A stretch of 64,000 nucleotides of DNA from contig NZ_JACHDP010000001.1 of assembly GCF_014201145.1 (NCBI RefSeq), positions 5,642,001 to 5,706,000 on the forward strand. Reading direction: 5' to 3'. Position 1 is the first letter of the stretch. Each line of letters starts with the position of its first letter. Shown here piece after piece: positions 1-9,577 of this stretch. The translations under genes were made by a program, and so were the position numbers. The notes under the pieces were generated by a model that worked only from the letters and a program-made list of their open reading frames with translations, made no database searches and was not told where the DNA came from. This DNA is from Micromonospora parathelypteridis (GTDB taxonomy: Bacteria; Actinomycetota; Actinomycetes; Mycobacteriales; Micromonosporaceae).

Positions 1-1067
1 TCGGCGGGTACGCGCGCACCGCCGAGGCGCAGTTGCTGCTGGAGACCGGCTGGGCTCGGGAGGTGGTCGCCGAACGGGCGACCGTGCGGGCCCGTATCCC
101 GGCCATCGCGCCGACCGGCGACGACCCGCAACTGGCGCGCGACCCCGGGGCCGCCACCGCCCGGCTGCCCAGCCTGGCCTGGACGGCCGCCCGCGACGCC
201 ATCCGGGCGGACCTGCCGGTGCTGGTGCAGGTGCCCCGACGCGGCTACCTGCCGTCGATCTCCTGCGCCGAGTGCCGCACCCCGGCGCGCTGCGCGCACT
301 GCGCCGGCCCGCTCGCGCTGCCCTCGGCCGGCGGCACCCCGGCCTGCCGGTGGTGCGCTCGGGTGGCCGCCGCGTACGCCTGCCCGGAGTGTGGGGGACG
401 GCGGCTGCGGGCCGCGGTGACCGGCGCCCGGCGGACCGCCGAGGAACTGGGCCGGGCGTTCCCCGGCGTGCCGGTCCGCACCTCGGGGCGCGAGGAGGTG
501 CTGACCGACGTGCCCGGCGGCGCGGCCCTGGTGGTGACCACGCCGGGTGCCGAGCCGGTCGCCGAGGGCGGCTACGGCGCGGTGCTGCTGCTCGACTCGT
601 GGGCCCTGCTGACCCGGGCCGACCTGCGTGCCGGCGAGGAAGCGCTGCGCCGCTGGCTGGCGGCCGCGGCCCTGGCCCGCCCGGCACCGACCGGACGGGT
701 GGTGGTGGTCGCCGACGGCGCGCTCGCCCCGGTGCAGGCGCTGCTGCGCTGGGACGCCGCCTGGTTCGCCGGCCGGGAGTTGGCCGAGCGCCGGGAGCTG
801 GGCTTCCCGCCGGCCGTACGGATGGCGAGCGTCACCGGCCCGGCCGAGGCGGTGGCGGACCTGCTCGCCGCGGCGCGGCTGCCCGCCGACGCCGAGGTGC
901 TCGGCCCGGTGCCGGCGGAGGAGGGGCGGGAGCGGATGCTGGTCCGGGTGCCCCGGGCCCGCGCCGCCGCGCTCGCCGAGGCGCTGCACTCGGCCGCCGG
1001 TGCTCGCGCCGCCCGCAAGGCCGCCGACCCGGTTCGCCTCCAGGTCGACCCGCTGAGCCTGTTCTGA
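1..1067 (+). CDS. priA: Primosomal protein N' PriA, C-terminal part (5' end outside window)
   Basis: This is the last ~355 codons of a PriA-type replication-restart protein, which helps reload the replisome at stalled forks. The reading frame is open from the left edge of the window. A zinc-binding Cys cluster is visible (CAECRTPARCAHC, then CRWC and CPECGG), typical of the PriA C-terminal half. The C-terminal region contains ELGFPPAVRMASV and ends in QVDPLSLF, close to the usual PriA ending VDVDPLSLL. Actinobacterial PriA proteins are known to have degenerate helicase motifs, but that part lies upstream and cannot be judged here. Its position upstream of def-fmt-rsmB matches actinobacterial gene order. 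Confidence 0.9.
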   Translation, partial: GGYARTAEAQLLLETGWAREVVAERATVRARIPAIAPTGDDPQLARDPGAATARLPSLAWTAARDAIRADLPVLVQVPRRGYLPSISCAECRTPARCAHCAGPLALPSAGGTPACRWCARVAAAYACPECGGRRLRAAVTGARRTAEELGRAFPGVPVRTSGREEVLTDVPGGAALVVTTPGAEPVAEGGYGAVLLLDSWALLTRADLRAGEEALRRWLAAAALARPAPTGRVVVVADGALAPVQALLRWDAAWFAGRELAERRELGFPPAVRMASVTGPAEAVADLLAAARLPADAEVLGPVPAEEGRERMLVRVPRARAAALAEALHSAAGARAARKAADPVRLQVDPLSLF

Positions 1068-1351
1068 CGCTTTCGGCCGCTGCCGCTGCCGCCCTTGTGC
1101 TGCTCCTGTTTTCGCAGGTGTCGGCGTCGATGGGCCCGGCCCGTGGGGGTCACCCTCGCACACGGCGTCCGGCAGGGCGGTGGCGCCGGAGTGGTAGCAT
1201 CGCCCGTCATGTCGAGGCGTACGACGGCTCCAGGTCGCGACGGAGCGTCTGCCGCGCCGAGCTGGGGCCGCCGCCGCAGGATGGCGGGAACGCGTCGCTC
1301 GGACGCGATGTCGATGATGTCTGTGAGCCGGTGATCAGGGGTGGACCAGTC

Positions 1352-2335
1352 GTGACCGTTGGACAATCGATCGTCTTCAACGGCGACCTCGGCAGCGGCA
1401 AGAGCACCGTGTCGGTCGAGATCGCCAAGCGGCTCGGGATGCGCCGGGTCAGTGTGGGAGACCTCTACCGGGAGATGGCGCAGCAGCGGCAGATGACCGC
1501 ACTGCAGCTCAACCTGCACGCCGAGCTCGACCAGGCCGTCGACGGCTACGTCGACCAGCTCCAGCGGGACATCGCCGCCTCCGGTGAGCCGCTGATCATG
1601 GATTCCCGGCTGGCCTGGCACTTCTTCACCGACGCGCTCAAGGTCCACATGATCACCGAGCCGGGTGAGGCGGCCCGCCGGGTGCTCGCCCGCCCCTCCG
1701 GGCCGGCGGAGAGCTACGCCACCCTGGAGGAGGCCAAGGCCAAGCTCCGTGAGCGCAGCGCCAGCGAGCGCAGCCGGTTCATCATCCGTTACGGGGTGGA
1801 CAAGGCCCGCCTGCGCAACTACGACCTGATCTGCGACACCACCCGGGCCTCCGCGGCCGAGGTGATCGAGCACATCGTCGCCGCGTACGAGGGCACGCTC
1901 GGCGCCGAGGTGCTGCGCGACGGGCCGCCGTTGCTGCTGCTCGACCCGTCCCGCGTCTACCCGACCGAGGACATCGCCACCCTGCGGGGTCTGTGGGACA
2001 CCGACTTCGTGGGCGACGTGGCCGAGGCCGGCGACGAGGCGCTGGAGCCGTTGAAGATCGGGTTCACCGGCGAGTACTTCTTCGTCGTCGACGGTCACCG
2101 CCGGCTCAGCGCCGCCCTGCAGAACGGCTTCTCCCTGGTCCCCGCCCAACTGGTCGCCGAGGTCGACGAGCCGGTGGTGGGTGGGATGAGCGCGATCGAC
2201 TACTTCGCCGCTCAGGTGCGTCCCGGCCTGGTCTACGACTGGGAGGCGGCCCACAAGATCGAGCTGCCGCTGCCCGAGCCCGAGTTGCTCCGCGGCGACG
2301 CGGTGCTCGCCGGGGACCCGGGCGCCAACGCCTGA
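1352..2335 (+). CDS. P-loop (cytidylate-kinase-like) protein with a ParB-like C-terminal domain
   Basis: The protein has 327 residues. Residues ~9-18 are a P-loop (NGDLGSGKS) in a nucleotide-kinase-like domain. The domain continues with GDLYREM, a LIMDSRLAWHFF segment and RFIIRYGVD, resembling cytidylate-kinase-like proteins. The last ~120 residues are separate: VYPTEDI followed by VVDGHRRLSAALQNGF near residues 244-262 resembles the N-terminal ParB/Srx motif, in which a kept amino-acid pair binds CTP or ATP. The GTG start at 1352 follows a Shine-Dalgarno-like AGGGGTGG at 1337-1344; a GTG at 1331 is also in frame. The substrate is unknown. The kinase fold is well supported, the ParB-like assignment is inference. 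It lies alone between priA and a P450 gene. Confidence 0.7.
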   Translation: MTVGQSIVFNGDLGSGKSTVSVEIAKRLGMRRVSVGDLYREMAQQRQMTALQLNLHAELDQAVDGYVDQLQRDIAASGEPLIMDSRLAWHFFTDALKVHMITEPGEAARRVLARPSGPAESYATLEEAKAKLRERSASERSRFIIRYGVDKARLRNYDLICDTTRASAAEVIEHIVAAYEGTLGAEVLRDGPPLLLLDPSRVYPTEDIATLRGLWDTDFVGDVAEAGDEALEPLKIGFTGEYFFVVDGHRRLSAALQNGFSLVPAQLVAEVDEPVVGGMSAIDYFAAQVRPGLVYDWEAAHKIELPLPEPELLRGDAVLAGDPGANA

Positions 2336-2456
2336 CGGGTCACACCCCGCGCCGGAATGAACCCGGCGCAGGGGCGCCCGCGTCGACGGGGGCTGCCGGG
2401 AAGGGCCGGCACCTCCGATGATGGAGCCTCCGACGCATCGACGAGGGAGGCCGGTC

Positions 2457-3725
2457 ATGGACGCTGCCGAGGCGCTCACCCTGCTCATGTCGCCGCAGGG
2501 GCGCATCGACCCGTACCCGACGTACGAGCAGCTGCGCGCGCACGGGCCGGTCGTGCAGGCCATGCCGGGCCTGTACGCGGTGACCGGTTACGCGGAGGTC
2601 GACGAGCTGCTGCGCGACCCCCGCCTCGGGGTGCTCGACGACGAGCGGCGCGATCAGCTCTGGCCGAACTGGCGGCAGAGCCCCGCCGTGTCGTCGATCG
2701 CCCGCTCCATGCTGCGGACCAACCCACCCGATCACAGCCGGATGCGCCGGCTCGCGTCCGGGGCGTTCAGCCCGCGCCGGGTCGCCGGGATGCGCGACGT
2801 GGTGCACGCCCAGGCGGTGGAGCTGCTCGACGCGATGGTGGCCCGGTCCTCCGACGGTGAGCCGGTCGACGTGCTGGCCGACTTCGCGTACCCGTTGCCG
2901 GTGGGTGTGATCTGCGCGCTGCTCGGCGTGCCGCCGGCGGACCGGCCGATGTTTCGCCGCTGGGCCGGTGACCTGACCGGGGTGCTGGAGCCGGAGATCA
3001 CCCCCGAGGAGCTGGCGGTCGCCGACGCTGGCGCCACCGAGCTGCGCGACTACTTCGTCGAGCTGGTCGTCGACCGGCGGCGGGCGCCGGCCGACGACCT
3101 GACCACCGCGCTCGTGCAGGTGCACGACGCCGACGGGGACCGGCTCACCGGCGCCGAGCTGCTGGCAAACCTGGTCTTGCTGTTGGTCGCCGGCTTCGAG
3201 ACCACCACCAACCTGCTCGGCAACGGCCTGGTGGTGCTGCTGGGTCACCCCGAGGCCGCCGCCGCGCTGCGCGCCGACCCCGACCTCGCCCCGGCGTACG
3301 TCGAGGAGCTGCTGCGCTTCGACTCCCCGGTGCAGCTGACCACCCGGACCAGCACCGCGCCGGTGACCTGCGGTGGGGTCGACCTGCCGGCCGGCAGCAC
3401 GACGCTGCTGCTGCTCGGCGCGGCCAACCGGGACCCGCGACGCTTCCCCGACCCGCAGCGCTTCGACCCGGCCCGTGACCAGGCACACCCGCTCTCCTTC
3501 GGCGCCGGCCCGCACTACTGCCTCGGTGCCGGCCTGGCCCGGCTGGAGGCGCAGCTGGCCTTCCCGATGCTGCTGCGCCGCCTGCCCGAGCTGGCCCTGG
3601 CCGGGACGCCCCGACACCGCACCCGGCTGACCCTGCGCGGTTACGAGAGCCTGACGGTGACACTGGGCACACCGGCGGTGGCCGATCGAGGTACGCCGGC
3701 CGGCGCGCGTCCGAGCACTCCGTAG
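2457..3725 (+). CDS. Cytochrome P450
   Basis: A 422-residue soluble bacterial P450 that would use a heme iron to hydroxylate or otherwise oxidise a small molecule. The family signatures are clear. The I-helix oxygen-binding motif AGFETT is near residue 245, the K-helix ExxR (EELLR) near 283, and the heme loop FGAGPHYCLGAG places the thiolate Cys near residue 355. The ATG at 2457 has an excellent ribosome site (GAGGGAGG); an upstream in-frame ATG at 2418 lacks one. No ferredoxin or reductase gene is adjacent, so redox partners must come from elsewhere. A -10-like TAGACT for the next gene overlaps its end. The substrate cannot be predicted. Confidence 0.93.
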   Translation: MDAAEALTLLMSPQGRIDPYPTYEQLRAHGPVVQAMPGLYAVTGYAEVDELLRDPRLGVLDDERRDQLWPNWRQSPAVSSIARSMLRTNPPDHSRMRRLASGAFSPRRVAGMRDVVHAQAVELLDAMVARSSDGEPVDVLADFAYPLPVGVICALLGVPPADRPMFRRWAGDLTGVLEPEITPEELAVADAGATELRDYFVELVVDRRRAPADDLTTALVQVHDADGDRLTGAELLANLVLLLVAGFETTTNLLGNGLVVLLGHPEAAAALRADPDLAPAYVEELLRFDSPVQLTTRTSTAPVTCGGVDLPAGSTTLLLLGAANRDPRRFPDPQRFDPARDQAHPLSFGAGPHYCLGAGLARLEAQLAFPMLLRRLPELALAGTPRHRTRLTLRGYESLTVTLGTPAVADRGTPAGARPSTP

Positions 3726-3771
3726 ACTGGTACGGCACCGCCCGTCCCACCTGTCGAAGGAGCCATCCCGC

Positions 3772-4329
3772 GTGACCGTTCAGCCCATCCGTCTGTTTGG
3801 GGATCCGGTGCTGCGCACGCCGGCCGATCCGGTGGTCGACTTCGACGCCGAGCTGCGTCGGCTCGTCGCCGACCTCACCGACACGATGCGTGAGCAGAAC
3901 GGCGCAGGCCTGGCCGCGCCGCAGCTCGGCGTGAGCCTGCGGGTGTTCACCTTCGACGTCGACGACGTGCTCGGGCACCTGATCAACCCGGTGCTCGAGT
4001 TTCCCGACGAGGAGGAGCAGGACGGCCCGGAGGGCTGCCTGTCGATCCCCGGGCTCTACTTCGACACCAAGCGTCGGCAGAACGTCATCGCCAAGGGTTT
4101 CAGCTCGTTCGGCGACCCGATGCAGATCGTCGGCACCGGTCTGATGGCGCGCTGCGTCCAGCACGAGACCGACCACCTCGACGGGGTGCTCTTCCTCGAC
4201 CGGCTGGACTCTCAGGGGCGCAAGGAGGCCATGAAGGCGATCCGCCAGGCCGAGTGGTACGACGCGGCGGCCCCGCCGACGGTCAAGCTGAGCCCGCACA
4301 TCAGCGACCCCTTCGGTCTGGGGCGGTGA
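3772..4329 (+). CDS. def: Peptide deformylase
   Basis: Removes the N-formyl group from nascent proteins as they leave the ribosome. The 185-residue product has all three family motifs in order: [18 protein letters not shown] (metal-ligand Cys) and QHETDHLDG (HExxH-type metal ligands). The GTG start at 3772 follows AAGGAG. The stop is 5 nt before the chosen ATG of fmt, and overlaps an alternative fmt GTG. The enzyme acts in the opposite direction to Fmt, and the two are commonly co-transcribed. The -10-like TAGACT at the end of the P450 gene suggests that def starts its own transcript. Confidence 0.97.
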   Translation: MTVQPIRLFGDPVLRTPADPVVDFDAELRRLVADLTDTMREQNGAGLAAPQLGVSLRVFTFDVDDVLGHLINPVLEFPDEEEQDGPEGCLSIPGLYFDTKRRQNVIAKGFSSFGDPMQIVGTGLMARCVQHETDHLDGVLFLDRLDSQGRKEAMKAIRQAEWYDAAAPPTVKLSPHISDPFGLGR

Positions 4330-4334
4330 CCCCG

Positions 4335-5261
4335 ATGCGCGTGATCTTCGCCGGTACGCCGGCTGTCGCCGTGCCCGCTCTGGCCGCCGTCGCCGCCTCC
4401 GGGCACGACCTGGTCGCCGTGGTCACCCGGCCCGACGCGCCCGCCGGGCGCGGGCGTGGCCTGTCCCGCTCCCCGGTCGGCGAGTGGGCCGACGAGCAGG
4501 GTGTCGAGGTGCTCACGCCGGCCCGCCCCCGCGACCCCGAGTTCCTCGACCGGCTGCGCGAGCTCGCACCGGACTGTGTGCCGGTCGTCGCGTACGGCGC
4601 GCTGGTGCCGCCGGCCGCCCTGGAGATCCCCCGACACGGCTGGATCAACCTGCACTTCTCGCTGCTGCCCGCGTGGCGTGGCGCCGCACCCGTGCAGCAC
4701 GCCGTGCTGCACGGTGACGAGCTGACCGGGGCCAGCGTCTTCCAACTGGAGCAGGGCCTGGACACCGGCCCGGTCTACGGCACGCTGACCGACGAGATCC
4801 GCGCCGCTGACACCTCCGGTGACCTGCTGGAGCGGCTCGCCGAATCCGGTGCCGGTCTGCTGGTGGCGGTGCTCGACGCGATCGCCGCCGGCACCGCCAG
4901 GGCCGAGCCGCAGCCCGCCGACGGGGTGTCGCTGGCGCCGAAGCTGACCGTGGACGACGCCCGGGTGCGCTGGAGTGACCCGGCCTTCGCCGTGGACCGC
5001 CGGCTGCGGGCCTGCACCCCGGCCCCGGGCGGCTGGACCACGTTCCGGGGCGAGCGGGTGAAGCTCGGCCCGGTCGTGCCGGTGCCCGACGGCCCCGAGT
5101 TGAAGCCGGGGGAGTTGCTGGTGGAGAAGTCCCGGGTGTTGGCTGGCACGGCGACCGTGCCGGTGCGTCTCGGTGAGGTCCGAGCCGCGGGCAAGCGGGC
5201 CATGGGCGCGACGGACTGGGCGCGCGGTGTCCGCGTGGGCACCGGCGAGGACTTCGCGTGA
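4335..5261 (+). CDS. fmt: Methionyl-tRNA formyltransferase
   Basis: Transfers a formyl group from 10-formyl-tetrahydrofolate to initiator Met-tRNA. The 308-residue product begins [16 protein letters not shown], the usual Fmt N-terminus. It carries the catalytic region [16 protein letters not shown] near residue 110, followed by [16 protein letters not shown]. The C-terminal OB-like domain follows. The ATG at 4335 is preferred because it gives the standard N-terminus; the GTG at 4326 would overlap def by the common GTGA junction and add only three residues. Its own stop overlaps the rsmB start by 4 nt, so def, fmt and rsmB look translationally coupled. Confidence 0.97.
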   Translation: MRVIFAGTPAVAVPALAAVAASGHDLVAVVTRPDAPAGRGRGLSRSPVGEWADEQGVEVLTPARPRDPEFLDRLRELAPDCVPVVAYGALVPPAALEIPRHGWINLHFSLLPAWRGAAPVQHAVLHGDELTGASVFQLEQGLDTGPVYGTLTDEIRAADTSGDLLERLAESGAGLLVAVLDAIAAGTARAEPQPADGVSLAPKLTVDDARVRWSDPAFAVDRRLRACTPAPGGWTTFRGERVKLGPVVPVPDGPELKPGELLVEKSRVLAGTATVPVRLGEVRAAGKRAMGATDWARGVRVGTGEDFA

Positions 5262-6694
5262 CGGCCCCGGAGGGGACGCGCCCGATGCGCTCCGGCCCGT
5301 CGGCCGGTCGTGGCGGGGACCGCCGTCCGGTCCGGCCAACCGTGGACCGGCCGCGCCGCGCGGCGTACGAGGCGGTGGCCGCGGTGCACCGCGACGACGC
5401 GTTCGCCAACCTGGTGCTGCCCACCATCCTGCGCGAGGAGGGGCTGTTCGGCCGGGACGCGGCGTTCGCCACCGAGCTGACCTACGGCACCCTGCGCCAC
5501 CTGGGCACGTTGGACGCGATCCTGACCGACGCCGCCGGCCGGGACGTGGCCCGGATCGACCCGCCGGTACGCGACGCGCTGCGGCTCGGGGCGTACCAGC
5601 TGCTGCACACCCGGGTGCCGGCGCACGCCGCGGTCTCGTCGACGGTGGACCTGGTTCGATCGGTCGCACCGGGCGCGACCGGCTTCGCCAACGCGGTGCT
5701 GCGCGAGGTGTCCACCCGTGACGCGGACGCCTGGGTGGCGAAGCTCGCCCCGCCGATGGAGACCGACCCGGTCGGGCACCTGGCGTTGGCGTACAGCCAT
5801 CCGCAGTGGATCGTGCGGGCCTTCTCCGAGGCGCTCGGCGGCGATCTCGGTGAGACGGCCCGCCTCCTGATCGAGGACAACGAGCGTCCGCCGGTGCACC
5901 TGTGCGCACGACCCGGGCTGATCGACCCGATCGAGCTGGCCGACCAGGTCGGCGGGGCGCCCGGCGCCTTCTCGCCGTACACCGTCTATCTGCCCGGCGG
6001 CGCGCCGGGCGACGTGCCGGCGGTGGTCGACGGCCGTGCCCACGTCCAGGACGAGGGCTCCCAGCTGGTGGCCGCCGCACTCGCCGACGCGCCGTTGGAC
6101 GGCCCGGACGGGCGTTGGCTGGACCTGTGCGCCGGCCCGGGCGGCAAGGCCGGTCTGCTCGGCGCGCTGGCCGCGCAGCGTGGTGCGCGGGTGACCGCGG
6201 TCGAGGTGGCCGAGCACCGGGCCCGGCTGGTCTCCCAGGCGACCCGGGGTCTGCCGGTGGCCGTGCTGGCCATGGACGGCCGTGAGGTCGGCGCCGACCC
6301 GAAGCTCCCGGAACAGCACTTCGACCGGGTGTTGGTGGACGCCCCGTGCACGGGCCTCGGCTCGCTGCGTCGCCGGCCGGAGTCGCGCTGGCGCCGGCAA
6401 CCGTCCGACCTGCCGCCGCTCACCCGGCTGCAACGGGAGCTGCTCGGTGCGGCGCTGCGGGCGGTCCGCCCGGGTGGGCTGGTCGCCTATGTCACCTGCT
6501 CGCCGCACACGGTCGAGACGCACGTGACGGTGACCGAGGCGGCGCGCCGTAGTGGGGTTCCGGTGGACTTCGTGGACGCCCGGCCGCTGCTGCCGGCCGG
6601 CATGCCCGGTCTGGGCGACGGGCCGACCGTGCAGCTCTGGCCGCACCGCCACGGCACCGACGCGATGTTCCTCGCCGTTCTGCGCCGAGGCTGA
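5258..6694 (+). CDS. rsmB: 16S rRNA (cytosine-5)-methyltransferase, RsmB/Fmu family
   Basis: A 478-residue SAM-dependent rRNA m5C methyltransferase. The N-terminal ~170 residues form a NusB-like RNA-binding domain ([16 protein letters not shown]). The Rossmann methyltransferase domain follows with the SAM motif [12 protein letters not shown]. The two catalytic cysteines of the family are present, one in [18 protein letters not shown] and one in [11 protein letters not shown]. The GTG start at 5258 overlaps the fmt stop (GTGA); an ATG at 5285 is possible if the low-complexity N-terminus is not translated. A strong hairpin follows the gene. Confidence 0.93.
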   Translation: MTAPEGTRPMRSGPSAGRGGDRRPVRPTVDRPRRAAYEAVAAVHRDDAFANLVLPTILREEGLFGRDAAFATELTYGTLRHLGTLDAILTDAAGRDVARIDPPVRDALRLGAYQLLHTRVPAHAAVSSTVDLVRSVAPGATGFANAVLREVSTRDADAWVAKLAPPMETDPVGHLALAYSHPQWIVRAFSEALGGDLGETARLLIEDNERPPVHLCARPGLIDPIELADQVGGAPGAFSPYTVYLPGGAPGDVPAVVDGRAHVQDEGSQLVAAALADAPLDGPDGRWLDLCAGPGGKAGLLGALAAQRGARVTAVEVAEHRARLVSQATRGLPVAVLAMDGREVGADPKLPEQHFDRVLVDAPCTGLGSLRRRPESRWRRQPSDLPPLTRLQRELLGAALRAVRPGGLVAYVTCSPHTVETHVTVTEAARRSGVPVDFVDARPLLPAGMPGLGDGPTVQLWPHRHGTDAMFLAVLRRG

Positions 6695-6721
6695 GCCGCG
6701 CCGGCACCGAGTCCGATGTCA

Positions 6722-6766
6722 GGAAGGGCCCCCGATCAACGCCAGGCGTTGGCCGGGGGCCCTTCC
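6722..6766. terminator. Bidirectional intrinsic terminator between rsmB and the septum-formation gene
   Basis: A 13-bp perfect stem (6722-6734 with 6754-6766, GGAAGGGCCCCCG type) encloses a further CAACG/CGTTG inner stem. It lies between two convergent genes whose stops are at 6694 and 6778, so it probably stops transcription from both sides. Confidence 0.75.
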
Positions 6767-6777
6767 GTTCAACTCGC

Positions 6778-7668
6778 TCAGGTGATCGGGAGCCCCTTGG
6801 TGCCGGCGTTCCTCATCGAGCGGGTCAGGTTCCGGTCGGAGATCCAGAGGAAGCACTGCACGCCACGGTTGCCGTTCTTCCACTCCTCCTCGTACGGCTG
6901 GTAGTAGATCGTGCCGGCGCGGAAGTCGAGCTGCGAGTTGTCCGGAACCTTGGCGTACTTGGCGATCATCGTCTGGCAGGCCCGGTGGGTCCGCTTGACG
7001 GTGCGGGAGAACTCGGCGTAGCTGACCTCCGGGGCCTGCCAGACCCCGACGAACTCGGCGTGGTGCTTGGCGGTGCAGGAGACCGGCACCATCTCGTCGA
7101 TGTCGTCCTTGACCAGCTTCGGGTTGAAGCAGCGGTACGCCAGCGGGGCCGCGCCGGACAGCGCGCCCCGGAGGCTGCCGGTGCGCACGCCCACCGTGGT
7201 GTCGTCGATGCTGGCGATCTCGGTGACGTCGCAGCGGTACCAGCGGGCCCCGCCCGTCCAGGCCTGCGGCGAGGGCAGCACGACGGTCAGGCCGAGCCGA
7301 CCGGAACGCCAGTCGGCGCCCACCGCCTTGTTGACCTGGGTGTCGCACGCGGTCTGTGCGGCCCGCAGGCCCGCCGAGCCGGGCTGCGGGGGCGTGCCGG
7401 GCTCGGCGTTCGGCCCGGTGAGCGTGCCGACGTGCATGGTCTCCACCAGGTGCGACTCGGTGCACGCCGTCGGGTTGTAACCGGTCAGGAAGCCGACCTG
7501 CTGGGGGGTTTGGTGGCAGACGTCGGCGGCGGGTACGAACTGCTGCGCCGCGACGGGCGCTGGCCAGTCGTCGATGAGGTCACGGTCGACTCCGGCCGGT
7601 GTGCTGCACCCGGTCAGCACCAGGGCCAGAGCCGCACCCCCGGCGAACGCCGCCAACCACCGTCGCAT
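6778..7668 (-). CDS. Septum-formation-domain lipoprotein (paralogue 1)
   Basis: A 296-residue exported protein. It begins MRRWLAAFAGG and carries a lipobox (LVLTGC), so it should be lipid-anchored on the outer face of the membrane. The body holds several conserved Cys and Trp residues (CHQTPQQVG, CTESHLVETMHVG, CDTQVNKAVG, WYRCDV, CMI-like segments, CFLW). This pattern resembles the actinobacterial septum_form family, whose biochemical role is unclear. The start at 7668 was chosen because it gives the signal peptide and has GGGAGG upstream; the longer frame to 7845 runs into the neighbouring gene. It lies 82 nt after its paralogue and is probably co-transcribed with it. Confidence 0.8.
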   Translation of the reverse strand: MRRWLAAFAGGAALALVLTGCSTPAGVDRDLIDDWPAPVAAQQFVPAADVCHQTPQQVGFLTGYNPTACTESHLVETMHVGTLTGPNAEPGTPPQPGSAGLRAAQTACDTQVNKAVGADWRSGRLGLTVVLPSPQAWTGGARWYRCDVTEIASIDDTTVGVRTGSLRGALSGAAPLAYRCFNPKLVKDDIDEMVPVSCTAKHHAEFVGVWQAPEVSYAEFSRTVKRTHRACQTMIAKYAKVPDNSQLDFRAGTIYYQPYEEEWKNGNRGVQCFLWISDRNLTRSMRNAGTKGLPIT

Positions 7669-7750
7669 TCCTGACCTCCCGCTGCGGTGGCCTCCAGCCG
7701 GACCCCGCCGGTAGGTAGCGCCACGGCGCAGCAGCATACGGCACCGATGC

Positions 7751-8641
7751 TCAGATCGCGGGCAGTCCCTTGGGGCCGGCGCCGCGCATCGAACGGGTGA
7801 GTTTGCGGTCGTCGCTCCACAGGAAACAGCGCACCCCACGGTCACCGTCCTCCCACTCCCGTTGCGACGGTGGGTAGTAGATGGACCCGGCCCGGTACGG
7901 CAGGTCGCCGTCGTTCGGCACCGCCGCGTACGTGGCGATCAACTCCATGCAGCGTTTGTGCGCCTGCTCGGCGGAGCGGGTGAACTCAGCCCAGCTCACG
8001 TCCCGTTCGTCGTAGACGCCCACGAACTCGGCGCGGTGCGGCTCGGTGCAGAGCACCGGCGCCATGTAGTTGAGGTTGTCGCCGATCAGCTTGGGGTCGA
8101 AACAACGGTGGGTCAGCGGGGTGTCGCCGATCAACGCGCCGCGCAGGCTGCCGGTGCGGTTCACCGCGCGGGTGTTGTCGATGCTGCCGGTCTCGCTGAG
8201 GTCGCAGCGGAACCAGCGCGCTCCGCCGGACCAGGCGGGCGCTGAGGGCAGCGCGAGGGACAGGGTGAGGCGAGCGGTGTGCCAGTCGCCGCCGAGCATC
8301 TCCCGGGCCCGCTGGTCGCACTCGGCACGGGCCCTGCGCAGCGCCGCCGATCCGGGTTCGGGACGGGCCTCGGCCAGCGCGTCGGGCCCGACGAAGGTGC
8401 CGACGTGGATGGCCTCGGCCACGTGGTTACGGGCGCAGTCCACCGTCTCGTACGTGCTCGCCTGCACGATCGCGGTGATCCGGGGCAGGCAGGTGTCGGT
8501 GGCGGGGGCGAACGGCGTCGGCTCCCGCAGCGCCGGCCAGTCGTCGGTGAGATCACCGTCCGCGCCACGGGTCGGCGCGCAGCCGGCCAGCAGCATCGTC
8601 GTGACGCCGGCCAGCACCAGCGCTGGAAACCACCGTCGCAT
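7751..8641 (-). CDS. Septum-formation-domain lipoprotein (paralogue 2)
   Basis: A tandem paralogue of the next gene and exactly the same length, 296 residues. It begins MRRWFPALVLAG with lipobox MLLAGC. The same landmarks follow in the same order: DDWPAL near residue 35, a Cys-His pair (CARNHVAEAIHVG), PSAPAWSGGARWFRCDL, LTHRCFDPKLIGDN and VRCFLWSDDRKLTRSMRG. The shared framework shows a gene duplication. The start at 8641 gives a proper signal peptide. Divergent from rpe, so 8642-8895 must contain promoters for both directions. A role in envelope or septum biology is inferred from the family name only. Confidence 0.8.
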   Translation of the reverse strand: MRRWFPALVLAGVTTMLLAGCAPTRGADGDLTDDWPALREPTPFAPATDTCLPRITAIVQASTYETVDCARNHVAEAIHVGTFVGPDALAEARPEPGSAALRRARAECDQRAREMLGGDWHTARLTLSLALPSAPAWSGGARWFRCDLSETGSIDNTRAVNRTGSLRGALIGDTPLTHRCFDPKLIGDNLNYMAPVLCTEPHRAEFVGVYDERDVSWAEFTRSAEQAHKRCMELIATYAAVPNDGDLPYRAGSIYYPPSQREWEDGDRGVRCFLWSDDRKLTRSMRGAGPKGLPAI

Positions 8642-8883
8642 CGTCCGCCCTTCCGGGAGCTGGCGGCCGGTCACCGCGCCCCGCGGCGAAACCCCGGCGG
8701 GCGTGCAGCCTACGGCACCGTCCCGCTTGGAGTGTCGTCGTGTTTCCGTCGATCGGCTAGCCACTCATGTCTATTCGTCCGAATTCGGCGGTCCGGACCG
8801 ACTTATTCTGCACCACTGGTCACTGCCGGATCACAGCGCGTCGGAGTTGGTGCCGCCATGCGGGATGTAGGTGACCGCGTTCG

Positions 8884-8889
8884 TACACT
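8884..8889 (+). promoter_or_regulatory. -10 element of rpe (leaderless start predicted)
   Basis: TACACT ends six bases before the GTG start of rpe, and no Shine-Dalgarno sequence is present. Transcription would therefore begin at or within a base of the start codon. No convincing -35 hexamer is seen. Confidence 0.55.
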
Positions 8890-8895
8890 GGCCCC

Positions 8896-9576
8896 GTGAC
8901 CGTACCGCCGCCGATCGTCGCGCCGAGCATCCTGGCCGCCGATTTCGCCCGCCTCGCCGAAGAGGTCCGTGCCGTCGAGGACGCCGCGGACTGGTTGCAC
9001 GTCGACGTGATGGACAACCATTTCGTGCCGAACCTGACCATTGGGCTGCCCGTGGTGCAGAGCCTGCGGGCTGTCACCGCGATGCCGTTCGACGTGCACC
9101 TGATGATCGAGGATCCGCGCCGGTGGGCCCCCGGTTACGCCGACGCCGGGGCGTACAACGTCACCTTCCACGCGGAGGCGTCCGACGACCCGGTGGCGCT
9201 GGCCAAGGACCTGCGCTCGGCCGGCGCGAAGGCCGGGCTGGCCATCGACCGGGACACCCCGATCGAGCCGTACCTGGACCTGCTGCCGAGCTTCGACACC
9301 CTGCTGATCATGACGATCAAGGCGGGCTTCGGCGGGCAGCGGTTCATCCCGCAACTGCTGGACAAGGTGCGTACCGCCCGCCGACACGTCTCGGCCGGGC
9401 ACCTGGAGCTCCGCATCGAGGTGGACGGCGGGATCGCCGCCGACACCATCGAACAGGCGTCCGCTGCCGGCGCCGACGCGTTCGTGGCCGGCACCGCCGT
9501 GTACGGCGCCGCCGACCCGGCGGAGGCGGTACGGCACCTGCGGGCACTGGCGGAACGCGCGGCTCCCGAGGCCTGA
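8896..9576 (+). CDS. rpe: Ribulose-phosphate 3-epimerase
   Basis: Interconverts ribulose-5-phosphate and xylulose-5-phosphate in the pentose-phosphate pathway, a TIM-barrel enzyme. The 226-residue product has the expected motifs: [12 protein letters not shown] at the N-terminus, [13 protein letters not shown] with metal-binding His/Asp, [22 protein letters not shown] and [11 protein letters not shown] near the C-terminus. The GTG start at 8896 lies 6 nt after TACACT. It is one base from the following response-regulator gene. Ribulose-5-phosphate is also the substrate of the RibB half of the downstream ribBA, which may explain the neighbourhood. Confidence 0.97.
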   Translation: MTVPPPIVAPSILAADFARLAEEVRAVEDAADWLHVDVMDNHFVPNLTIGLPVVQSLRAVTAMPFDVHLMIEDPRRWAPGYADAGAYNVTFHAEASDDPVALAKDLRSAGAKAGLAIDRDTPIEPYLDLLPSFDTLLIMTIKAGFGGQRFIPQLLDKVRTARRHVSAGHLELRIEVDGGIAADTIEQASAAGADAFVAGTAVYGAADPAEAVRHLRALAERAAPEA

Positions 9577-9577
9577 G

